A DNA stretch of 64,000 nucleotides from Pseudomonas azerbaijanoccidentalis (lineage in GTDB: Bacteria > Pseudomonadota > Gammaproteobacteria > Pseudomonadales > Pseudomonadaceae). This document shows positions 6,202-15,020 of this stretch, one piece after another. The stretch lies in contig NZ_JAHSTU010000008.1 of NCBI RefSeq assembly GCF_019145495.1, positions 1 to 64,000 on the forward strand, written 5' to 3'. The translations under genes and the position numbers were made by a program. Position 1 is the first letter of the stretch. Every line of letters begins with the position of its first letter. A model generated the notes under the pieces. The model saw nothing but the letters and a program-made list of their open reading frames with translations. It was not told the DNA's origin and made no database searches.

Positions 6202-8583
6202 TCACTTCCTTAACGTGGCGTCCAACCTTTGTTCGAGCGAGGTGAGGATATTTTGCGTCGTGTTATTCACCTCATCGTCATTAAGAGTGCGCGATGGATG
6301 CTGCCAGGTCAAGCCAACTGCGAGGCTTTTTCTATCAGGATCAATGCCTTTACCCTGATATACGTCAAATAGCCTGAGGTCTGTCAGCCATTCGCCTGCA
6401 TTTTCACGGATTACGTCCAGTACAGCCGAGGCTGCGACGTCTTTGTGCGCAATCAGTGCAAGGTCACGACGCACTTCAGGAAAGCGCGACAACTCGTGGA
6501 ATTTAGGCATTTTGCCCGACGCGACTTCCGCCAGAACCATCTCGAAAACAAACACCGGACGATCCAGACCCAGGTTTTTCGACAATTCAGGGTGAATCGC
6601 ACCGATGAAGCCCACCAGACGACCATCACGTTCAATGCGCGCGGTTTGACCCGGATGCAAGGCCGGGTGCTTGCCCGGTACGAACGAGAATGCATCCAGC
6701 GCACCGGCGAAGCCCAGCACCGCTTCTACGTCAGCCTTGACGTCGAAGAAGTCCACGGTATCGCGACCTTGTGCCCAGCCTTCCGGCAGACGGCTACCGC
6801 AAACCACACCGGCCAACATCGGCTCTTGCTTGAGGCCTTCGAGCTGACCAACAAAACGCAGGCCGCTTTCGAACAGGCGCACGCGGTCCTGTTGACGGTT
6901 CAGGTTGTGCTGAAGCGCCTTCACCAGACCCGGCCACAGCGACGAACGCATGGCTGCCATGTCGTTGGAAATCGGGTTGGCCAACAACAGCGGCTCAACA
7001 CCCGGATTAAACAGTTCGAATTGTTTCGGATCGATGAAGCTGTAGGTGATCGCTTCCTGATAACCACGAGCAACCAGCAGGCGACGCAACTCCGGCAGGT
7101 CGCTACGCGCCTCTGCTTTGGCTTGCGGGGCCAGACGTGCTTGCGGGTAACGAACCGGCAGGCGGTTGTAGCCGTAGAGCCGCGCCAGCTCTTCGATCAG
7201 GTCGACTTCCAGGCTGATATCGAAGCGATGGCTTGGCACCTCAACGCGCCACTGCCCTGCCCCGTCCGCGGTTATGGTCAGGCCCAAACCGCTGAGCAGA
7301 CGCTCGACTTCAGCCGAATCCATTTCCATGCCCAGCATCTGGGTGATGCGCTGGGCGCGCAGGGTGATCGGCGCGATCGACGGCAGGTGCTGCTCGCTCA
7401 CGGTTTCGATGATCGGGCCGGCTTCACCACCAGTGATTTCCAGCAGCAGGCCAGTAGCGCGCTCCATGGCTTCACGGGCGAGCTGCCAGTCGACGCCACG
7501 CTCGTAGCGGTGCGATGCATCGGTGTGCAGACCGTAGGAACGGGCCTTGCCAGCGACGGCGATCTGGTCGAAGAACGCGCTTTCCAGGAAGATATCGCGA
7601 GTGGTCGCGGTGTTGACGCCGCTGTGTTCGCCACCCATGACGCCGGCAATGGCCAGTGCGCGGGTGTGGTCGGCGATCACCAGCGTATCACTACGCAGGC
7701 TGACTTCCTGACCGTCGAGCAGTACCAGTTTTTCGCCTTCTTCGGCCATGCGCACGCGAATGCCGCCGTTGATTTCGGCAAGATCGAAAGCGTGCAGCGG
7801 TTGACCCAGTTCGAGCATCACGTAGTTGGTGATGTCGACGGCAGCATCGATGCTGCGCACGTCAGCACGACGCAGACGCTCAACCATCCACAGCGGCGTA
7901 GGCTTGGACAGGTCGACGTTACGGATCACACGACCCAGGTAACGCGGGCACGCAGCCGGTGCCAGTACTTCTACCGAACGCACTTCGTCGTGCACCGCCG
8001 GAACACTGGCAACCGCTGGACGAGTAACCTGAGCGGCATACAGCGCGCCGACTTCACGGGCCAGACCGGCCAGGGACAGGCAGTCACCGCGGTTCGGGGT
8101 CAGGTCGACCTCGATGCTGGCGTCTTCCAGGTTCAGGTACTCACGAATGTCCTGACCGACCGGCGCATCGGCCGGCAACTCCATCAGGCCATCGTTGCCT
8201 TCGCCCACTTGCAACTCGGCTTGCGAGCACAGCATGCCGTTGGACTCAACGCCACGCAGCTTGGCTTTCTTGATCTTGAAGTCGCCCGGCAGTTCGGCAC
8301 CAATGGTAGCGAAAGGAATCTTCAGGCCCGGGCGCACGTTTGGCGCACCGCACACGACCTGGAAAGTTTCCGAACCATTGCTGACCTGACAAACGCGCAG
8401 CTTATCGGCGTCGGGGTGCTGTTCGGTGCTGAGCACCTCGCCCACGATCACACCGCTGAATACACCGGCGGCCGGCGTAACGCTATCGACCTCAAGACCG
8501 GCCATCGACAGACGAGCAACCAGCTCGTCGCGACTTACCTGCGGGCTAACCCAGCCACGCAGCCATTGTTCACTGAATTTCAT
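6202..8583 (-). CDS. pheT: phenylalanine--tRNA ligase beta subunit
   Basis: This is 793 residues, the normal bacterial length. It has a tRNA-binding OB domain at about 40-150 (GVIVGEVLSTEQHPDADKLR), a B3/B4 editing domain at about 200-380, a B5 domain, a catalytic-like core and a C-terminal ferredoxin-fold anticodon-binding domain (FPEVRRDLALIAHKDVAAS onward). Together with PheS it makes the alpha2-beta2 enzyme that charges tRNA-Phe; the beta subunit removes mischarged Tyr. It starts 26 bases after pheS, with AGGAGAGCAGG next to the ATG. The long open frame on the opposite strand is a codon-bias shadow. Confidence 0.98.
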   Translation of the reverse strand: MKFSEQWLRGWVSPQVSRDELVARLSMAGLEVDSVTPAAGVFSGVIVGEVLSTEQHPDADKLRVCQVSNGSETFQVVCGAPNVRPGLKIPFATIGAELPGDFKIKKAKLRGVESNGMLCSQAELQVGEGNDGLMELPADAPVGQDIREYLNLEDASIEVDLTPNRGDCLSLAGLAREVGALYAAQVTRPAVASVPAVHDEVRSVEVLAPAACPRYLGRVIRNVDLSKPTPLWMVERLRRADVRSIDAAVDITNYVMLELGQPLHAFDLAEINGGIRVRMAEEGEKLVLLDGQEVSLRSDTLVIADHTRALAIAGVMGGEHSGVNTATTRDIFLESAFFDQIAVAGKARSYGLHTDASHRYERGVDWQLAREAMERATGLLLEITGGEAGPIIETVSEQHLPSIAPITLRAQRITQMLGMEMDSAEVERLLSGLGLTITADGAGQWRVEVPSHRFDISLEVDLIEELARLYGYNRLPVRYPQARLAPQAKAEARSDLPELRRLLVARGYQEAITYSFIDPKQFELFNPGVEPLLLANPISNDMAAMRSSLWPGLVKALQHNLNRQQDRVRLFESGLRFVGQLEGLKQEPMLAGVVCGSRLPEGWAQGRDTVDFFDVKADVEAVLGFAGALDAFSFVPGKHPALHPGQTARIERDGRLVGFIGAIHPELSKNLGLDRPVFVFEMVLAEVASGKMPKFHELSRFPEVRRDLALIAHKDVAASAVLDVIRENAGEWLTDLRLFDVYQGKGIDPDRKSLAVGLTWQHPSRTLNDDEVNNTTQNILTSLEQRLDATLRK

Positions 8584-8609
8584 CCTGCTCTCCTAAGAAT
8601 TCGTTACGA

Positions 8610-9626
8610 CTAGCGAAATTGCGCGAGGAACCGCAAGTCGTTGTCGAAGAACAGACGCAAGTCGTTCACGCCGTAACGCAGCATGGCCAGACGCTCAACG
8701 CCCATGCCGAAGGCAAAGCCCGAAAACTCTTCCGGATCGATGCCGGACATGCGCAGCACGTTCGGGTGAACCATGCCGCAGCCCATGACTTCCAGCCAGC
8801 CAGTCTGCTTACAGACACGGCAGCCTTTACCGCTGCACATCACGCATTCCATGTCGACTTCAGCGGATGGCTCGGTGAACGGGAAGTAAGAAGGACGGAA
8901 ACGCACCGCCAGTTCTTTTTCGAAGAACACGCGCAGGAATTCTTCGATGGTGCCTTTGAGGTCGGCAAAATTGATGTCGCGATCGACCAGCAGGCCTTCA
9001 ACCTGGTGGAACATCGGCGAGTGGGTTATATCCGAGTCGCTACGGTACACACGGCCTGGGCAGACGATGCGGATCGGCGGCTGTTTTGACTCCATGGTGC
9101 GGACCTGTACCGGCGAGGTATGGGTGCGCAGCAACATGTTGGCATTGAAATAGAAGGTGTCGTGCATCGACCGGGCCGGGTGATGGCCTGGGATGTTGAG
9201 CGCTTCGAAGTTGTGGTAATCGTCTTCGACCTCAGGGCCTTCGGCGATGCCGTAGCCAATGTGGGTGAAGAATTGTTCGATGCGTTCCAGAGTGCGGGTA
9301 ACCGGATGCAGACCACCGGAGGTCTGACCGCGGCCCGGCAGGGTCACGTCAATGGACTCGGCGGACAGTTTGGCGGCCAGATCGGCCTCTTCAAACAACG
9401 CCTTGCGCGCATTGAGAACGTCTGTGACACGCTCCTTGGCAACGTTGATCAGCGCACCGACTTGCGGACGCTCTTCTGCCGGCAAATTCCCCAGGGTCTT
9501 CATCACCTGAGTCAATTCACCTTTTTTGCCAAGGTAGTGAACCCGGATTTGCTCCAGGGCATTGATATCTTCAGCGCTTTGCACAGCCTCTAGTGCTTGA
9601 GAGACGAGCGCATCCAGGTTTTCCAT
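8610..9626 (-). CDS. pheS: phenylalanine--tRNA ligase alpha subunit
   Basis: This is 338 residues. It has an N-terminal coiled coil (1-85) that grips the tRNA and a class II catalytic domain with motif 2 (RIVCPGRVYRSDSDITHSP) and motif 3 (GFAFGMGVERLAML) near the C terminus. It carries out ATP-dependent activation of phenylalanine and transfer to tRNA-Phe, in the cytoplasm, with PheT. A strong hairpin at 9645-9680 lies between rplT and this gene, so expression probably depends on partial readthrough or on a promoter of its own. CTGGAG precedes the start. Confidence 0.98.
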   Translation of the reverse strand: MENLDALVSQALEAVQSAEDINALEQIRVHYLGKKGELTQVMKTLGNLPAEERPQVGALINVAKERVTDVLNARKALFEEADLAAKLSAESIDVTLPGRGQTSGGLHPVTRTLERIEQFFTHIGYGIAEGPEVEDDYHNFEALNIPGHHPARSMHDTFYFNANMLLRTHTSPVQVRTMESKQPPIRIVCPGRVYRSDSDITHSPMFHQVEGLLVDRDINFADLKGTIEEFLRVFFEKELAVRFRPSYFPFTEPSAEVDMECVMCSGKGCRVCKQTGWLEVMGCGMVHPNVLRMSGIDPEEFSGFAFGMGVERLAMLRYGVNDLRLFFDNDLRFLAQFR

Positions 9627-9644
9627 GTACAGACTCCAGATACA

Positions 9645-9680
9645 AAATAGGGGAAGAGCTTGAAGGCTCTTCCCCTATTT
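9645..9680 (-). terminator. strong terminator/attenuator between rplT and pheS
   Basis: The arms AAATAGGGGAAGAGC (9645-9659) and GCTCTTCCCCTATTT (9666-9680) are perfectly complementary over 15 bp with a 6-base loop, and the minus-strand RNA continues into TATTTTG. It sits about 20 bases before pheS. Enteric bacteria attenuate pheST through a Phe-rich leader peptide; no such peptide is visible between rplT and this hairpin, so simple partial termination is the plain reading. Confidence 0.85.
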
Positions 9681-9735
9681 ATGACGTTTAACACCTGGCC
9701 CCACAGAGGTGAGGCCGGGTGACTGTCGGGGGTAC

Positions 9736-10092
9736 TTAAGCCAAGGTGGCTTTAGCTTTCTCGACAATCGCAGCAAACGCCGCTTTTTCGTTCACTGCCA
9801 GATCAGCCAGAACCTTACGGTCGATCTCGATGGACGCTTTTTTCAGGCCGGCGATGAAACGGCTGTAGGACAGACCGTTGATACGAGCACCAGCGTTGAT
9901 ACGAGCGATCCACAGAGCGCGGAACTGACGTTTTTTCTGACGACGGTCACGGTAGGCGTATTGGCCTGCCTTGATTACCGCTTGCTTGGCAACACGGAAT
10001 ACGCGGGAGCGTGCGCCGTAGTAGCCTTTAGCAAGTTTCAGAATTTTTTTGTGACGCTTACGGGCAATGACGCCACGCTTTACACGAGCCAT
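9736..10092 (-). CDS. rplT: 50S ribosomal protein L20
   Basis: This is 118 residues, typical of bL20. It begins MARVKRGVIARKRHKK, the basic N-terminal extension that threads into 23S rRNA, followed by the globular domain (NGLSYSRFIAGLKKASIEID). It binds early during large-subunit assembly. In enterobacteria L20 also represses rpmI-rplT translation through a pseudoknot in the mRNA; I did not identify a matching structure here. It lies 28 bases after rpmI in the operon thrS-infC-rpmI-rplT and is followed by the terminator at 9645-9680. Confidence 0.98.
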   Translation of the reverse strand: MARVKRGVIARKRHKKILKLAKGYYGARSRVFRVAKQAVIKAGQYAYRDRRQKKRQFRALWIARINAGARINGLSYSRFIAGLKKASIEIDRKVLADLAVNEKAAFAAIVEKAKATLA

Positions 10093-10120
10093 GAGTTACT
10101 TCCTCTATTCTTGACTAAAA

Positions 10121-10315
10121 TTAACGAAGGCGCAGCATGCGCTCGACTTTTGCCACGTCAGACGGATGCAGCAAGCTGCTACCGCGCAGTTGACGCTTAC
10201 GCTTGGTCGACATTTTGGTCAGGATGTGGCTCTTGAAAGCGTGCTTGTGCTTGATACCGTTAGCAGTTTTCAGAAACCGCTTAGCAGCACCACTTTTGGT
10301 CTTCATTTTTGGCAT
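10121..10315 (-). CDS. rpmI: 50S ribosomal protein L35
   Basis: This is 64 residues, highly basic, starting MPKMKTKSGAAKRFLKTANG and continuing with the conserved KHKHAFKSHILTKMSTKRKR segment, which identifies bL35. It is a late-assembling large-subunit protein. It lies 60 bases downstream of infC and 28 bases before rplT, the conserved arrangement. The spacer to infC is a plausible place for the L20 regulatory site known in enterobacteria. Confidence 0.98.
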   Translation of the reverse strand: MPKMKTKSGAAKRFLKTANGIKHKHAFKSHILTKMSTKRKRQLRGSSLLHPSDVAKVERMLRLR

Positions 10316-10375
10316 GTTCGGATACTCCGCATTCAGTTGATAAACATAATCAGAAGGCCTGCCGTGCCCTGTTGA

Positions 10376-10927
10376 TTACTTCTTCTTTTTCGGGGCGATG
10401 ACCATAATCAGCTGGCGTCCTTCCATCTTAGGATGCTGTTCGACCGAACCGTACTCGAGCAAGTCACCTTCAACTCGCTTGAGGAGTTCCATCCCCAGCT
10501 CCTGGTGGGCCATCTCACGGCCGCGGAATCGCAAGGATACCTTGGCCCTGTCCCCGTCACTCAGGAAACGTACCAGGTTGCGCAGTTTTACCTGGTAATC
10601 CCCTTCCTCCGTCCCTGGACGAAACTTGATTTCTTTTACCTGAATCTGCTTCTGGTTTTTCTTCGCTGCCGCAATCTGCTTCTTCTTTTCGAAGATCGAT
10701 TTGCCGTAGTCCATCACCCGGCAAACTGGCGGGACTGCGTCGGCGGAGATTTCTACCAGATCAAGCTTGGCTTCTTCAGCAATACGAAGCGCTTCATCAA
10801 TCGAGACGATGCCAATCTGCTCGCCGTCAGCGCCAATTAACCGAACCTCGCGTGCCGAGATATTCTCGTTGATCGGGGCTTTCGGTGCAGCTCGTTTATC
10901 TTGTCTCATTTCACGCTTAATAATAAT
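10376..10927 (-). CDS. infC: translation initiation factor IF-3 with AUU start
   Basis: This is IF-3: an N-terminal domain (INENISAREVRLIGADGEQIGIVS), a lysine-rich linker (FEKKKQIAAAKKNQKQ) and a C-terminal domain (IKFRPGTEEGDYQVKLRN) ending in APKKKK. It keeps subunits apart and checks the start codon. The first ATG is at 10909, but six in-frame codons before it read Ile-Ile-Ile-Lys-Arg-Glu, and GGAG of the thrS 3' end lies immediately upstream. As in other bacteria, I place the start at an AUU: three consecutive ATT codons (10925-10927, 10922-10924, 10919-10921) are candidates, and the first gives 183 residues. An AUU start lets IF-3 repress its own synthesis. The thrS stop overlaps the first ATT by one base. 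Confidence 0.93.
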   Translation of the reverse strand: MIIKREMRQDKRAAPKAPINENISAREVRLIGADGEQIGIVSIDEALRIAEEAKLDLVEISADAVPPVCRVMDYGKSIFEKKKQIAAAKKNQKQIQVKEIKFRPGTEEGDYQVKLRNLVRFLSDGDRAKVSLRFRGREMAHQELGMELLKRVEGDLLEYGSVEQHPKMEGRQLIMVIAPKKKK

Positions 10928-12849
10928 TACTCCGAATCTTGGCGACCACGCCGGGAAACCGCTTGCGCGAGGAACTCGGCGAACTGGGCGACGGGCATCG
11001 AGCCCAGGTCAGCACCTTCACGAGTACGCACAGCGACAGTCTGCATCTCGACTTCCTTATCTCCAATAACCAAGAGATAGGGAACCTTGAGCAAGGTATG
11101 CTCGCGGATTTTAAAGCCGATCTTTTCATTTCTCAAGTCAGACTTGGCACGAAACCCGCTTTCGTTGAGAGTTTTTTCTACTTCGGCAACAAAATCTGCC
11201 TGTTTATCAGTGATATTCATGATCACTGCCTGGGTCGGAGCCAGCCACGCAGGGAATGCACCCTCGTAGTGCTCGATCAGAATTCCGACGAATCGTTCGA
11301 AGGAGCCCAGGATCGCCCGATGCAACATCACCGGATGCTTGCGGCTGTTGTCTTCGGAGACGTATTCGGCGCCCAAACGGACAGGCAGGTTAAAATCGAG
11401 CTGCAGGGTACCACACTGCCAGACGCGGCCGAGGCAATCTTTCAGCGAGAACTCAATCTTCGGACCGTAGAACGCACCCTCACCCGGCTGCAGATCGTAC
11501 GGCAGGCCAGCGCTATCAAGGGCTGCAGCCAATGCCGCTTCGGCGCGATCCCACAATTCGTCGGAACCCACGCGTTTTTCCGGACGAGTGGACAGCTTCA
11601 TCTCGACGTCTTTGAAGCCGAAATCGGCGTAGACGTCCATGGTCAGCTTGATGAAGGCTGCGGACTCGGCCTGCATCTGCTCTTCGGTGCAGAAAATGTG
11701 TGCGTCGTCCTGAGTGAACGCACGCACGCGCATAATGCCGTGCAACGCACCCGATGGCTCGTTACGGTGGCAAGCACCGAATTCGGCCAGACGCATCGGC
11801 AGCTCGCGGTAGCTCTTCAGGCCCTGGTTGAACACTTGCACGTGGCAAGGGCAGTTCATTGGCTTGATGGCGTAGTCGCGGTTTTCCGACTGAGTGGTGA
11901 ACATATTGTCGGCGTAGTTGGCCCAGTGCCCGGATTTCTCCCACAGGCTGCGGTCAACGACCTGAGGGGTCTTGATCTCGAGGTAGCCGTTGTCGCGCTG
12001 AACCTTGCGCATGTACTGCTCAAGCACCTGGTACAGCGTCCAGCCATTCGGATGCCAGAACACCATGCCCGGCGACTCTTCCTGGGTGTGGAACAGGCCC
12101 AGGCGCTTGCCGATCTTGCGGTGATCGCGTTTTTCGGCTTCTTCGATGCGCTGGATGTACGCAGCCAGTTGTTTCTTGTCTGCCCATGCGGTGCCGTAAA
12201 CGCGCTGCAATTGCTCGTTCTTGGCGTCGCCGCGCCAGTAGGCACCGGACAACTTGGTCAGCTTGAAGGATTTCAGGAAACGGGTGTTCGGCACGTGCGG
12301 ACCGCGGCACATGTCGACATATTCTTCGTGATAGTACAGGCCCATGGCCTGTTCGTTCGGCATGTCTTCGACCAGACGCAACTTGTAGTCTTCGCCACGG
12401 GCCTTGAACACTTCGATCACTTCGGCGCGCGGAGTGACTTTCTTGATCACGTCGTAATCTTTCTCGATCAGCTGCTGCATGCGCTGTTCGATGGCAGCCA
12501 GGTCGTCCGGAGTGAAAGGACGCTCGAAGGCGATGTCGTAATAGAAGCCTTCATCGATGACCGGACCGATGACCATTTTGGCCGTCGGGTACAACTGCTT
12601 GACCGCGTGGCCAACCAGGTGGGCGCAAGAGTGGCGAATGATCTCCAGCCCCTCTTCATCCTTTGGCGTGATGATTTGCAGCGTAGCGTCGCTGTCGATG
12701 ATGTCACTGGCGTCGGCCAGTTTGCCATTGACCTTGCCGGCCACGGTGGCCTTGGCCAGACCGGCACCAATGGATGCGGCGACCTCGGCGATGGAAACCG
12801 GGTGATCGAATGAACGTTGACTGCCGTCGGGAAGAGTAATAGTTGGCAT
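10927..12849 (-). CDS. thrS: threonine--tRNA ligase
   Basis: This is 640 residues. It starts MPTITLPDGSQRSF at 12849 behind GGAGGCGCC; an earlier in-frame start at 12882 lacks support. It has a TGS domain (1-60), an N2 editing domain with HSCAHLVGHAVKQLYP (His73 and His77 region) that hydrolyses Ser-tRNA-Thr, a class II catalytic core with zinc ligands (MNCPCHVQVF and downstream His residues), and a C-terminal anticodon-binding domain. It charges tRNA-Thr in the cytoplasm. It is the first gene of the seven-gene leftward translation operon. Confidence 0.98.
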   Translation of the reverse strand: MPTITLPDGSQRSFDHPVSIAEVAASIGAGLAKATVAGKVNGKLADASDIIDSDATLQIITPKDEEGLEIIRHSCAHLVGHAVKQLYPTAKMVIGPVIDEGFYYDIAFERPFTPDDLAAIEQRMQQLIEKDYDVIKKVTPRAEVIEVFKARGEDYKLRLVEDMPNEQAMGLYYHEEYVDMCRGPHVPNTRFLKSFKLTKLSGAYWRGDAKNEQLQRVYGTAWADKKQLAAYIQRIEEAEKRDHRKIGKRLGLFHTQEESPGMVFWHPNGWTLYQVLEQYMRKVQRDNGYLEIKTPQVVDRSLWEKSGHWANYADNMFTTQSENRDYAIKPMNCPCHVQVFNQGLKSYRELPMRLAEFGACHRNEPSGALHGIMRVRAFTQDDAHIFCTEEQMQAESAAFIKLTMDVYADFGFKDVEMKLSTRPEKRVGSDELWDRAEAALAAALDSAGLPYDLQPGEGAFYGPKIEFSLKDCLGRVWQCGTLQLDFNLPVRLGAEYVSEDNSRKHPVMLHRAILGSFERFVGILIEHYEGAFPAWLAPTQAVIMNITDKQADFVAEVEKTLNESGFRAKSDLRNEKIGFKIREHTLLKVPYLLVIGDKEVEMQTVAVRTREGADLGSMPVAQFAEFLAQAVSRRGRQDSE

Positions 12850-13222
12850 GGCGCCTCCTCTCCTAGTGGTGACCCCTACCAAAGGTCACGTGGGTTGGGA
12901 TGAGCCAGTACAAGATCCGATCCAGGCCATTCAATGACGAACGCCTGCCTTACAGCGGCAGGAGCCTTGCGGCCAACCGGAAAACCGAACCAGAGTGACT
13001 GGGATTCAAATCAGGGTTATTCGCGCCATTGCCGCATCCGGGACTGAAGGTCGACCGGAGCCTGCAAAGGCCCGAGCGGGGCATGCTAGCACAGATGAAC
13101 GGTCGTGGCGGTGTGCAGGTTTTCTGCCAAGGCAAATCCGGAGATTTTGTGCCAGAGTGCTGAACTAGATCCCTGCTTTACCCCTCAGATAAAAGACATT
13201 GACCCACAAGGAGCATCCCGGC
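12850..13222. promoter_or_regulatory. divergent promoter region, thrS leader and gene at 13223
   Basis: This 373-base stretch has no gene. On the minus strand a TAGCAT (-10-like, preceded by TGTGC as in an extended -10; 13083-13093) is the best candidate for the operon promoter, leaving a leader of about 230 bases before thrS. The leader contains a CCTGCC/GGCAGG hairpin (12945-12963). The -35 is weak. No T-box or threonine-codon leader peptide is seen. On the plus strand nothing beyond the ribosome-binding site AAGGAG (13207-13212) is clear. Confidence 0.35.
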
Positions 13223-13522
13223 ATGCGTCTGAATCGTTTGTTCGCTGTAGTCGCCCCCATCGTCCTGCTGTTGCCGCTGGCCGCGCACGCTGAATGGCCG
13301 AAAGGTGAGCGCGAGAAATACATGGCGCAGTGCGTTCCTGCGGCCGCTCAGCAGATCGGCGACGCTGCTGCCAAAGCCCACTGTGCGTGCGGTGCCGATG
13401 CAATCAAATCGTACCCGGCCAAAGACCTGCAGGCCTTGATGGACAATTCGGCCAGCGATGCGTTGAAACAACAGGCCCTGACCCAGATTTCCAAGTGCAA
13501 GGCAAATCCGGCGAAAAAATAA
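13223..13522 (+). CDS. periplasmic protein with four cysteines, unknown function
   Basis: This is 99 residues. The start at 13223 (MRLNRLF) is chosen because AAGGAG lies nine bases upstream and a typical signal peptide follows (AVVAPIVLLLPLAAHA, cleavage before EWPK). The mature protein is about 75 residues and helical, with four cysteines (AQC, HCAC, SKC), so two disulfide bonds in the periplasm are plausible. It is a single gene reading away from thrS. It resembles small conserved pseudomonad secreted proteins of unknown role; I assign no function. Confidence 0.75.
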   Translation: MRLNRLFAVVAPIVLLLPLAAHAEWPKGEREKYMAQCVPAAAQQIGDAAAKAHCACGADAIKSYPAKDLQALMDNSASDALKQQALTQISKCKANPAKK

Positions 13523-13814
13523 GCCTGAAAACGTGCTGAAAATGCGATTTCAGCCGGTGAAAAGCCTCTGATAATCGCCTTTTCCGACAATTTATGCAGG
13601 TTTTACAGCTTTTTTTATCGTCTTTACTTTCGGCTGAAAGCCTTTTAAATCGGGGCTTTCAGCCATATCAGGCAACAAAGAAAGCGTGACTGTAGGGCAA
13701 ACAGCACCGGTGGGGGGCTCCCAAAGCGCACATTTCGACTATGATACCCCGGTGTGCCCAGTTGGCCTGAGCAGCACAGTACTACTGAAAATATATGTTT
13801 CTTGGAGATACACC

Positions 13815-14027
13815 ATGTCTAATCGCCAAACCGGCACCGTTAAATGGTTCAACGATGAAAAAGGCTTCGGCTTCATCACTCCTCAAGGTGGCGGTGACGA
13901 CCTGTTCGTACACTTCAAAGCTATCGAAAGCGACGGTTTCAAAAGCCTGAAAGAAGGCCAAACCGTTTCCTTCGTGGCTGAGAAAGGCCAAAAGGGTATG
14001 CAAGCTGCTCAAGTTCGCCCAGAGTAA
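13815..14027 (+). CDS. cold-shock-family RNA chaperone
   Basis: This is 70 residues, one cold-shock domain. RNP1 (KGFGFITP, residues 16-23) and RNP2 (DLFVHF, 29-34) are intact, and the N terminus is TGTVKWFNDEKGFGF. Such proteins bind single-stranded RNA and melt structures; this copy is of the CapB/CspD-like type common in Pseudomonas. The start has TTGGAGATACACC before the ATG. A -10-like TATGAT at 13740-13745 would give a leader of about 60 bases, but the -35 is poor. The 13523-13814 spacer holds no gene. A strong hairpin follows at 14042-14073. Confidence 0.95.
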   Translation: MSNRQTGTVKWFNDEKGFGFITPQGGGDDLFVHFKAIESDGFKSLKEGQTVSFVAEKGQKGMQAAQVRPE

Positions 14028-14041
14028 TTTCCAGGCGCACT

Positions 14042-14073
14042 AAAAAAACCCCGTCCATGTGACGGGGTTTTTT
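14042..14073. terminator. bidirectional terminator after cold-shock gene
   Basis: AAAAAACCCCGTC (14043-14055) and GACGGGGTTTTTT (14061-14073) form a perfect stem with a 5-base loop and a T-run on both strands. It ends the cold-shock gene on the plus strand and the lipoprotein gene at 14099 on the minus strand. Confidence 0.93.
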
Positions 14074-14098
14074 ATGGGCAACACAAAAGCTTGAACGA

Positions 14099-14419
14099 TC
14101 AGCCGCAGTTGACGCGGGTGACCACACGATTGGCATCGGTGTTGAGGTTCAGGCGGTCGGAGCGATACTCCAGCGTGACCATGTCCGTAGGTTGCAGGAA
14201 CCGCGCGTTCTGCGCACCCGCGCGAGTACGCGCCTGCTCCAGCAATTGTGGCGAAGCCTGTTTCCCGATGGTGAATTCGGCGGCTTTCGCTTCGCAACGG
14301 CTGTGACCTGTGTCAGTCGTCGTTACAGGGTCTGTTGCCGACTCAGTGGTGGCAGTGCTGCAACCGGCCAAGGTGGCAACGGCCAACAAAGTACCCAATG
14401 ACGCGAGCTTCCAAGGCAT
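14099..14419 (-). CDS. I78-family peptidase inhibitor lipoprotein
   Basis: This is 106 residues. The lipoprotein signal peptide ends in LAGC (Cys20 lipidated). The C-terminal half matches the I78 inhibitor family: ASPQLLEQARTRAGAQ, R.LQP, LEYRSDRLNLNTD and the closing RVVTRVNCG with the conserved C-terminal Cys-Gly. A second cysteine after the serine/threonine linker (SRCEAKA) would pair with it. The family includes inhibitors of serine proteases; this protein would act in the periplasm, held by a lipid anchor. The target is unknown. AAGGAGGCTTC precedes the ATG. Confidence 0.85.
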   Translation of the reverse strand: MPWKLASLGTLLAVATLAGCSTATTESATDPVTTTDTGHSRCEAKAAEFTIGKQASPQLLEQARTRAGAQNARFLQPTDMVTLEYRSDRLNLNTDANRVVTRVNCG

Positions 14420-14584
14420 GAAGCCTCCTTTTTTCGATAGTTAAACTGAGATCGTGCGACCGCCATTCCGGCGTTTGGTTTCACAGTCCTTCCGGTGAAC
14501 CGCCCTCGGTGCGCAAAAACGGCAAGTTTGCCTGAGCATCGCCCTCACCTTCTCCCTTCAATCGTGACTGAATATGAACGGCAC

Positions 14585-14890
14585 TCAGTAAACGTCGATG
14601 TAATCGAACGCCGGCTTCGGCCAGTTCTCTTTCAACGCATTGAAGATCTGCATGACCCACACCTCGTCACTCGCTGCCACTCGCCCGACATAACCGGAGC
14701 CCTTGGCCCAGGTTTCCAGGCGAAACAGCAATCCGTCGATATCGGCACCGCCGACAACACCCGATGAAATATAGGCGATGCCGCCCTTGGTCACACGCAA
14801 CTGCGTATGTTCATCGTCGCTGGCCGCCGCCAGCAGTCGGCGCACGGCATCAAGGGTCAAGCCGTCCGGAGTGTTCAAATCAATCTGCAC
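14585..14890 (-). CDS. conserved hypothetical protein
   Basis: This is 101 residues from a GTG start (14888-14890) with AAGGAG six bases before it. It is acidic and soluble with mixed alpha/beta character: a helix at 12-24 (LDAVRRLLAAASDDEH), two strands (QLRVTKGGIAYIS), then a helix and a tryptophan-containing C-terminal part (DEVWVMQIFNALKENWPKP). There is no signal peptide. I do not recognise the family. It stands alone between the inhibitor gene and the divergent gene at 15021, and seems part of the stable chromosome rather than an island. Confidence 0.7.
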   Translation of the reverse strand: MQIDLNTPDGLTLDAVRRLLAAASDDEHTQLRVTKGGIAYISSGVVGGADIDGLLFRLETWAKGSGYVGRVAASDEVWVMQIFNALKENWPKPAFDYIDVY

Positions 14891-15020
14891 AGCGCACTCC
14901 TTGAAAAGTGATCAAAGACCAAGTGTCGCATAGCCCTCCCCTCATGCCTAAGTCGGAGTGCCAAAAGCGCCGCAAAATGGTTAACTCGACGCTTAGACTC
15001 TCGACCGAACGAGCCTCATC

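Noticed and set aside
6445..8613. 722-codon open frame on the plus strand opposite pheT
   Set aside because: It mirrors the strong GC third-position bias of pheT on the other strand and encodes an Arg/His/Gln-rich chain with no domain.
9681..9735. Phe-rich leader peptide for pheST attenuation
   Set aside because: The spacer before the hairpin has no short open frame with phenylalanine codons.
10939..12813. 624-codon open frame opposite thrS
   Set aside because: A codon-bias shadow of thrS; no ribosome-binding site, no recognisable fold.
12850..13100. T-box or amino-acid riboswitch in the thrS leader
   Set aside because: No T-box sequence or specifier-loop arrangement is visible, and these are not expected in this group.
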